From: an uncultured Eubacteriales bacterium
GTDB taxonomy: Bacteria > Bacillota > Clostridia > Lachnospirales > CAG-274
Assembly (NCBI GenBank): GCA_902497185.1
Contig: CABVEG010000077.1
Location: 1 to 7,549, forward strand
DNA length: 7,549 nucleotides
Direction of reading: 5' to 3'
Numbering within the stretch: position 1 is the stretch's first letter; every line of letters begins with the position of its first letter. A program made the translations under genes and the position numbers. Shown here one piece after another: positions 5,919 through 7,549 of this stretch. Under the pieces are notes generated by a model, which worked only from the letters and a program-made list of their open reading frames with translations, was not told where the DNA came from and ran no database searches.

Positions 5919-7549
5919 TGATAGATTTGAATAATAAGGATTATTATTATAACAGAGAATTAAGTTGGCTTGAATTTAATATAAGGGTTTTGGAGGAGGC
6001 AACGGAAAAAGTTCATCCTCTTTTGGAAAGATTTAATTTTCTTGCAATTACAGCCTCAAATATGGACGAATTTTTTATGGTAAGAGTTGCAGGTCTTATT
6101 ACTCAGGACTTTTCAGGCTCTAAAAAAACCGATCCGTCAGGAATGACTGCGGGAGAACAGGTTTTAGCCATATCTGATAAGGTACATTGTATTGTACAAA
6201 GACAGTATAACTGCCTTAACAGAATTTTATTGCCTCTGCTTGAGGAAAACAATATTAAGTTTCTTAAATTCGGTGATTTAAGTAAGAATCAGAGAGATTA
6301 TGTTAAGACGTATTTTAATACTACTCTTTATCCTATATTAACACCTATGGCTATTGACAATTCAAGACCATTCCCTCTCCTTGCAAATAAGAGCCTTAAT
6401 CTTATTGTGGAGCTTAAGGGTGAGGAAGGTGAAGAAAAATTTGCTGTTGTTCAGATACCTTCAGTTGTATCAAGAATTGTAAAGCTGCCAAGTGAAAACG
6501 GAAAGACGGAACTTATATTCCTTGAAGAAGTTGTTACGGCTTATATAAATAAACTTTTTAACGGCAGCAAGGTTATTTCTGCCTATTGTTTCAGAATTAC
6601 AAGGGATGCTGACCTTGAAATTGACGAAGAGGATTCTCATGATTTGCTTTCTGAAATTGAGGATTCCATTAAGCAGAGGAAATGGGGTGCTCCCGTAAGA
6701 CTTGAGGTTGATAAGGATATTTGTCAAAATTCATTTAACTTTCTTAAAGAAAAGCTGGAAATAAAGGAACACGAGGTTTATATGATTCCCAATGTAATTG
6801 ACCCTACAGTTTGGTTTTCACTTTCATCTATAGTACAGCGTCCTGAACTTTGCAATGAGCCTATGCCCCCTGTGCCTGTTCCCGAATTTGAGGATAGAAA
6901 TATGTTTGAGGTTATTAAGGAAAAAGATGTGCTTATGCACCATCCTTACCAATCCTTTGAACCTGTTGTAAACTTTGTAAGAAATGCGGCTAAAGACCCT
7001 GATGTACTTGCAATTAAACAGACTCTTTACAGAGTTTCAAGTAATTCTCCCATTATTAAGGCTCTTATTGAGGCGGCTGAAAACGGTAAGCAGGTAACGG
7101 TTCTGGTTGAACTAAAGGCAAGATTTGATGAAGAAAACAATATTAATTGGGCAAAAAAACTTGAAAAGGCAGGTTGTCATGTTATTTACGGCCTTGTGGG
7201 ATTAAAGACACATTGTAAGCTTTGCCTTGTTGTAAGGCGTGAAGAAGAAGGTATTGTAAGATATTGTCATTTAGGTACGGGTAATTATAATGACAAAACT
7301 GCAAAGCTTTATACTGATATGGGCCTTTTCACCTGTAAGGAAACCATAGGCTCTGATGTTTCGGCTATTTTTAACTGCCTTTCAGGCTATGCAAAATATC
7401 CTGCATGGAATAAAATTGCTGCTGCGCCTACTGACCTTAGAGAAATGTTTATTAAAAATATTGAGAATGAGGAAAAAAATGCCCTTAATGGTAAGCCTGC
7501 CAAGATTATAGCTAAAATGAATTCTTTAGTTGATACGGGTATTATTAAG
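5918..7549 (+). CDS. ppk1: Polyphosphate kinase 1, 3' end missing
   Basis: PPK1 polymerises the gamma-phosphate of ATP into inorganic polyphosphate, usually at the inner face of the membrane, and can run in reverse. The frame stays open to the last base: 544 residues are visible of about 690-720. Family motifs appear in order: NRELSWLEFN (12-21), ASNMDEFFMVRVAGL with the ATP-contacting Asn48, a middle domain with TPMAIDNSRPFPLLANKSLNL, HHPYQSF, KQTLYR (Arg372), LKARFDEENNI (Arg402), and LKTHCKL. His432 in LKTHCKL corresponds to the autophosphorylated His435 of E. coli. HLGTGNYNDKTAKLYTD begins at 451. The second conserved His and the C-terminal domain lie beyond the window. All visible catalytic residues are present, in contrast to the degenerate Ppx-like protein encoded just before it. 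It has no promoter of its own in view and is translationally coupled to the upstream gene. Confidence 0.97.
   Translation, partial: MIDLNNKDYYYNRELSWLEFNIRVLEEATEKVHPLLERFNFLAITASNMDEFFMVRVAGLITQDFSGSKKTDPSGMTAGEQVLAISDKVHCIVQRQYNCLNRILLPLLEENNIKFLKFGDLSKNQRDYVKTYFNTTLYPILTPMAIDNSRPFPLLANKSLNLIVELKGEEGEEKFAVVQIPSVVSRIVKLPSENGKTELIFLEEVVTAYINKLFNGSKVISAYCFRITRDADLEIDEEDSHDLLSEIEDSIKQRKWGAPVRLEVDKDICQNSFNFLKEKLEIKEHEVYMIPNVIDPTVWFSLSSIVQRPELCNEPMPPVPVPEFEDRNMFEVIKEKDVLMHHPYQSFEPVVNFVRNAAKDPDVLAIKQTLYRVSSNSPIIKALIEAAENGKQVTVLVELKARFDEENNINWAKKLEKAGCHVIYGLVGLKTHCKLCLVVRREEEGIVRYCHLGTGNYNDKTAKLYTDMGLFTCKETIGSDVSAIFNCLSGYAKYPAWNKIAAAPTDLREMFIKNIENEEKNALNGKPAKIIAKMNSLVDTGIIK

Noticed and set aside
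4391..6727. Open frames at 4391-4573, 5319-5627 and 6470-6727 (minus) and 5218-5439 (plus)
   Set aside because: They lie within the well-supported ppx-like and ppk1 coding regions (the first overruns the ppx-like start by four bases) and show only low-complexity translated sequence.
1..7549. CRISPR array, tRNA, rRNA, transposase, prophage or toxin-antitoxin genes
   Set aside because: No regularly spaced direct repeats, tRNA-like arms or related protein motifs were seen on either strand, and the spacers total fewer than 400 bases.

Overview
The window is AT-rich, tightly packed bacterial DNA. It holds six protein genes, two of them cut by the window edges, and four short spacers. Low-GC codon use (AGA arginine codons, A/T third positions), strong AGGAGG-type ribosome binding sites, and the gene set suggest an anaerobic Clostridia-type Firmicute, perhaps a gut Lachnospiraceae-like organism. 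That taxonomic placement is inference. No rRNA, tRNA, CRISPR array, phage gene or transposase was seen.

Positions 1-3177, plus strand: a one-carbon (folate) block. It runs from the C-terminal three quarters of formate--tetrahydrofolate ligase (fhs), through a 313-residue lipoprotein built of about 39-residue beta-propeller-like repeats, to complete folD. Fhs makes 10-formyl-THF and FolD interconverts 10-formyl-, methenyl- and methylene-THF, so the two enzymes act consecutively. The lipoprotein between them has no evident folate role. The gaps are 25 and 58 bases, which fits one transcript whose promoter lies left of the window. The 58-base gap carries a strong hairpin with an alternative pairing.

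Positions 3178-3293: a 116-base convergent spacer. Nearly all of it is a 98-base element with 11-base terminal inverted repeats (10 of 11 matching) and nested hairpins. It looks like a small non-coding repeat (MITE-like) or a structured RNA, and it may also terminate transcription from both sides.

Positions 3294-4220, minus strand: a CorA-family divalent cation channel with two C-terminal membrane helices and the GMN signature. A good sigma-A type promoter for it can be read in the 174-base divergent spacer (4221-4394).

Positions 4395-7549, plus strand: a polyphosphate pair. A Ppx/GppA-family protein is followed, with a one-base TAATG overlap, by polyphosphate kinase (ppk1), which runs off the right edge. 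The Ppx-like protein has the family's length and layout, but most of its phosphate-binding and catalytic motifs are substituted. It may be an inactive or repurposed partner of the kinase rather than a working exopolyphosphatase. This is the most interesting observation in the window, followed by the 98-base element and the lipoprotein placed inside the folate block.
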